A DNA stretch of 7,676 nt from Candidatus Aegiribacteria sp. (GTDB lineage Bacteria; Fermentibacterota; Fermentibacteria; Fermentibacterales; JCC-6): contig DAOWJX010000015.1 of assembly GCA_030640155.1 (NCBI GenBank), positions 1 to 7,676 of the forward strand, given 5' to 3'. The notes under the pieces are model-generated. The model did no database searches. It saw nothing but the letters and a program-made list of their open reading frames with translations, and was not told the DNA's origin. A program made the translations under genes and the position numbers. This document shows, piece after piece, positions 5,668 through 7,676 of the stretch (position 1 is the stretch's first letter; every line of letters starts with the position of its first letter).

Positions 5668-5892
5668 ATGGCAACTCAAACACTCGATGCTCTAGGTCTC
5701 AAATGCCCCCAGCCCATATTGAAGATAGCCATCATAGCTAAAACGATCGAACCGGGTGATATGCTCGAAGTACAGGCTGACTGTCCTTCCTTCCCTGACG
5801 ATCTTAAAGCCTGGTGCGATAGAACCGGAAAAATACTGCTTTTCTGTGCTGATGATGGCACCGGGAAACACAAAGCACAGATCCAATTCTGA
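5668..5892 (+). CDS. tusA: TusA-family sulfur carrier protein
   Basis: This 74-residue protein begins DALGLKCPQPILK, the TusA signature in which C13 of the CPxP motif carries persulfide or thiosulfonate sulfur. It continues EPGDMLEVQADCPSFPDDLKAWCDRTG, the usual TusA strand-helix segment, and ends in a short strand, so the single domain is full length. Three further cysteines are present: C39, C50 and C60. C39 sits where many TusA proteins have a small residue or aspartate in the 'atDp' segment. The start is supported by GAAAGGAA 8 bases upstream. TusA acts as a sulfur shuttle between DsrE-type proteins and an enzyme. The downstream redox genes make the Hdr-like flavoproteins the likely partners. 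No sulfur-handling rhodanese or YedE transporter gene is present in the window. Confidence 0.95.
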   Translation: MATQTLDALGLKCPQPILKIAIIAKTIEPGDMLEVQADCPSFPDDLKAWCDRTGKILLFCADDGTGKHKAQIQF

Positions 5893-5920
5893 TACTCCTG
5901 ATAAAACAGAGAGAAGCATC

Positions 5921-6343
5921 ATGGATGATTTTGAACCCAGAATAATCGGATTTCTCTGTAACTGGTGCTCATATGCGGGAGCAGATCTCGCCGGAACCAG
6001 CAGGCTTGAAATGCCTCCAAACCTCGTTCCAATCAAAGTAATGTGCTCCAGCAGAGTCGATCCCGAAATGGTTACTGATGCTTTCCTCCGAGGAGCGGAT
6101 GGGGTGCTCATAGCAGGTTGTCATCCCGGAGATTGTCACTACGACAAGGGTAATTACTACGCGAGAAGAAGGTTCGCAGTTCTGAAGAAGGTCGTTGAGA
6201 GTCTGGGTCTGGAAGCAGACAGACTCCGACTCTCATGGATATCTGCTTCAGAGGGACCCCGATTCCGGCAGGTAGTAGAGGAATTCACAGAGAAAATAAG
6301 GGAAATCGGACCCAATCCTGCCGGGAAAGAAACGCTCCTTTAG
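5921..6343 (+). CDS. mvhD: MvhD/FlpD-family [2Fe-2S] electron-transfer protein
   Basis: This 140-residue protein matches the MvhD/FlpD family along its whole length. FLCNWCSYAGADLAG (C13, C16), VMCSSRVDP (C42) and GADGVLIAGCHPGDCHY (C67, C72) supply the five conserved cysteines. GNYYARRR and RLRLSWISASEGPRF follow as usual. In methanogens MvhD links a hydrogenase or formate dehydrogenase to HdrA; in bacteria the same domain is found alone or fused to HdrA/QmoB. The ATG at 5921 was chosen because the family similarity starts there. An in-frame ATG at 5756 would lie inside tusA and give an unrelated leader. The ribosome site is weak (GAGAGAAG). Its TAG stop shares one base with the GTG start of the HdrA-like gene, so the two are translationally coupled and likely bind each other. 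No hydrogenase gene is seen. Confidence 0.93.
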   Translation: MDDFEPRIIGFLCNWCSYAGADLAGTSRLEMPPNLVPIKVMCSSRVDPEMVTDAFLRGADGVLIAGCHPGDCHYDKGNYYARRRFAVLKKVVESLGLEADRLRLSWISASEGPRFRQVVEEFTEKIREIGPNPAGKETLL

Positions 6344-6345
6344 TG
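6341..6345 (+). promoter_or_regulatory. One-base stop/start overlap (TAGTG) coupling mvhD to hdrA
   Basis: The TAG stop of mvhD (6341-6343) and the GTG start of the HdrA-like gene (6343-6345) share one base. There is only a weak ribosome site upstream, so translation of the flavoprotein probably depends on ribosomes finishing mvhD. This fixes the start codon choice and hints at balanced amounts of the two proteins. Confidence 0.6.
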
Positions 6346-7629
6346 GCAGGTACAACGGATGTTCTGGTAGCAGGGGCCGGCATAGCCGGTATGAAAGCAT
6401 CCCTGCTTCTTGCTGCCGCAGGAAGACAGGTTCATCTTGTGGAGAATACCTCTGTAATAGGTGGCAGGATTATACGATGTGAGGATATTTTTCCTTCAAT
6501 GGAATGCGCGACCTGCATGGTATCTCCAATGCAGCAGGATATACTGGTAAATGATCTTATCAATGTAATCACGATGGGAAGTGTACTGAGCATTGAGGGA
6601 TCTCAGGGTAATTTTAATGTAAAAGTCTTCAAAAAAGCAACATGCGTTGATCCTGTTGCGTGTATAGGTTGTGCTGAGTGCTGGAATGTGTGCCCTGTTA
6701 CCATCCCAAACAGTTTTGAAGAAAATCTGAATGATCGAAAAGCGATTTCAGTTCCCTGCGCAGGAGCGCTTCCCAACGTCCCATGGATCGACAGAGAACA
6801 CTGTCTTAGATGGAATGGTCAGGAGGAGTGCAATGAATGTGCTGCTGCATGCGTTTTCGAGGCAATTGATTTCTCATATCAGGACTCCGAACTAAATCTG
6901 AATGTTTCTGACATCATACTTGCTACTGGTTACAAACCCTCCAACGGAGACAATTTAATGAGTTTCGGATGGGGAAAGAGTCCAGGCATCTTCACCGCAC
7001 CGGAATTTGAGAGATACTACGCGTCGAACGGTCCTACCAATGGGGAACTGACCACTAAAGATGGAAAAAAACCTGGTTCTGTGGCAATTATCGTACATGC
7101 AGATGGAACGGGAAGCTTCTCACATATCAACACCATGTACTCTTTGAAATTCCTGCATTATTTCGAAGAGAAGTTACCGGATGTAAAAATCCAGGTATTT
7201 CTGGACAGCTCATATTCACCCGGTTACGCAGAGGATAGATATCATGAACGCTGGCAGGATATCAGTACTGATCTCATCAGTTATAAAGGAACACCGGAAA
7301 TAAGTTCCGGATCAGATGAAAATCTGATAACCATCTCATGCAAAACGGATAATGGTGATATTACTACTCAAGCCGAAATGGTAGTTCTGGGAATATCCAT
7401 GCAACCATCGAAGGGAACAACAGAATTCCTCGATATGCTTGAATTGAACCGCAACGATGAAGGATTTATCAGTAATCCTGATTCTACACATTCATCAGTC
7501 CTTTCGAGCATACCAGGTATCCTGATAGCCGGTTGCGCCGGTGGACCTTCGGACATTCCGACTTCCGTCACGAAAGCTGCAGCTGCAGTCGGTCGGGTTC
7601 TATCCTCCTCCAACCGGATGGAGGAATAA
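6343..7629 (+). CDS. hdrA: HdrA/QmoA-like FAD and iron-sulfur electron-transfer flavoprotein
   Basis: Starting at GTG 6343, this 428-residue protein begins directly at the FAD-binding motif VLVAGAGIAGMKASLLLAAAG (residues 7-27), with VENTSVIGG after it. C55 and C58 of MECATCMVSP match the unusual HdrA cluster region. Two 4Fe-4S sites follow: C107-x2-C110-x2-C113-x3-C117-Pro, and C154 with C163-x2-C166-x3-C170. IILATGY (191-197) and ILIAGCAGGPSDIPTSVTKAAAA near the C-terminus are typical HdrA features. It lacks the N-terminal 'IGVFVCHCG' domain of full HdrA, like QmoA. Where HdrA/QmoA proteins usually have QCVGSR...YCS..CCM, this one reads VHADGTGSFSHINTM (251-265), with no cysteine. The GTG was chosen over an in-frame ATG at 6235 because the upstream 36 residues lie inside mvhD and show no family similarity; GGGAAAG is only a weak ribosome site, so coupling is expected. 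It should form a complex with MvhD and the following HdrA. Confidence 0.9.
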   Translation: MAGTTDVLVAGAGIAGMKASLLLAAAGRQVHLVENTSVIGGRIIRCEDIFPSMECATCMVSPMQQDILVNDLINVITMGSVLSIEGSQGNFNVKVFKKATCVDPVACIGCAECWNVCPVTIPNSFEENLNDRKAISVPCAGALPNVPWIDREHCLRWNGQEECNECAAACVFEAIDFSYQDSELNLNVSDIILATGYKPSNGDNLMSFGWGKSPGIFTAPEFERYYASNGPTNGELTTKDGKKPGSVAIIVHADGTGSFSHINTMYSLKFLHYFEEKLPDVKIQVFLDSSYSPGYAEDRYHERWQDISTDLISYKGTPEISSGSDENLITISCKTDNGDITTQAEMVVLGISMQPSKGTTEFLDMLELNRNDEGFISNPDSTHSSVLSSIPGILIAGCAGGPSDIPTSVTKAAAAVGRVLSSSNRMEE

Positions 7630-7676
7630 TGCCTTCCGGGAGAATCGGCGTGTTTGTATGTGCCTGCGGTCCGAAT
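7629..7676 (+). CDS. Second HdrA-like protein, first 16 codons only (runs off the right edge)
   Basis: An ATG at 7629 shares one base with the TAA stop of the preceding flavoprotein (TAATG), and GGATGGAGG ends 4 bases before it, a strong ribosome site. The 16 visible residues, MPSGRIGVFVCACGPN, match the N-terminus of full-length HdrA or QmoB-type proteins ('IGVFVCHCGxN'), with Ala in place of the usual His between the two cysteines (C11, C13). This is just the domain that the upstream flavoprotein lacks. Whether this gene encodes a complete HdrA, a QmoB-like HdrA-MvhD fusion or only the N-terminal half cannot be told here. Confidence 0.75.
   Translation, partial: MPSGRIGVFVCACGPN

Noticed and set aside
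5296..5892. A YTD-type (YedE-TusA-DsrE) sulfur-disproportionation cluster
   Set aside because: DsrE and TusA are present, but no YedE-like membrane transporter gene is in the window, and the following genes are mvhD and hdrA.
5692..6111. A 139-codon minus-strand frame opposite tusA and mvhD
   Set aside because: It is antisense to two genes with clear family motifs and shows no coherent protein features.
6235..6342. A longer start for the HdrA-like protein at ATG 6235
   Set aside because: The extra 36 residues are an out-of-frame reading of the mvhD C-terminus, which is itself well conserved. The GTG at 6343 begins right before the FAD motif.

Overview
The window looks like chromosome from an anaerobic, probably uncultivated bacterium of moderate GC content. 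This rests on gene content only: an MvhD/HdrA electron-transfer pair, a TusA/DsrE sulfur-relay pair, a soluble TPR-fused hybrid histidine kinase and a small secreted protein of the 'TPR end-of-group' type. I cannot assign a phylum. No rRNA, tRNA, CRISPR array, transposase or phage gene was seen.

Left part (1-4647). A membrane-anchored PAS-domain signalling protein runs off the left edge on the minus strand (690 to 1). After about 340 bases without a gene comes a stand-alone MazG-like nucleotide pyrophosphohydrolase on the plus strand (1028-1369). It converges on a small GRAM/PH-like hypothetical protein on the minus strand (1475-1885). Between the two are two copies of a 25-base near-palindrome in opposite orientation. 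They look like an orphan REP/BIME-type element and could also stop transcription from both sides. Further minus-strand genes are a secreted TPR protein (1946-2386) and a 718-residue TPR-HisKA-HATPase-REC hybrid kinase (2491-4647).

Right part (4648-7676). A divergent intergenic region carries a strong promoter (TTGACA-N17-TACGAT). Just downstream is an ATATTC-N8-GAATAT operator that fits an ArsR-family repressor. A tight plus-strand operon follows: arsR-type regulator, DsrE-type sulfurtransferase, tusA, mvhD, an HdrA/QmoA-like flavoprotein, and the first 16 codons of a second HdrA. The last three genes are coupled by one-base stop/start overlaps (TAGTG, TAATG).

The most interesting content is this operon. 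It appears to be a compact sulfane-sulfur module: DsrE and TusA would pass persulfide sulfur, while MvhD and two HdrA-type flavoproteins would carry electrons. A sulfur-sensing ArsR repressor could control it. No HdrB/HdrC, hydrogenase or YedE gene is visible before the window ends. The first HdrA lacks the N-terminal domain and has lost the cysteines of the usual 'QCVGSR...YCS..CCM' segment, so it probably works as one specialised half of a pair.
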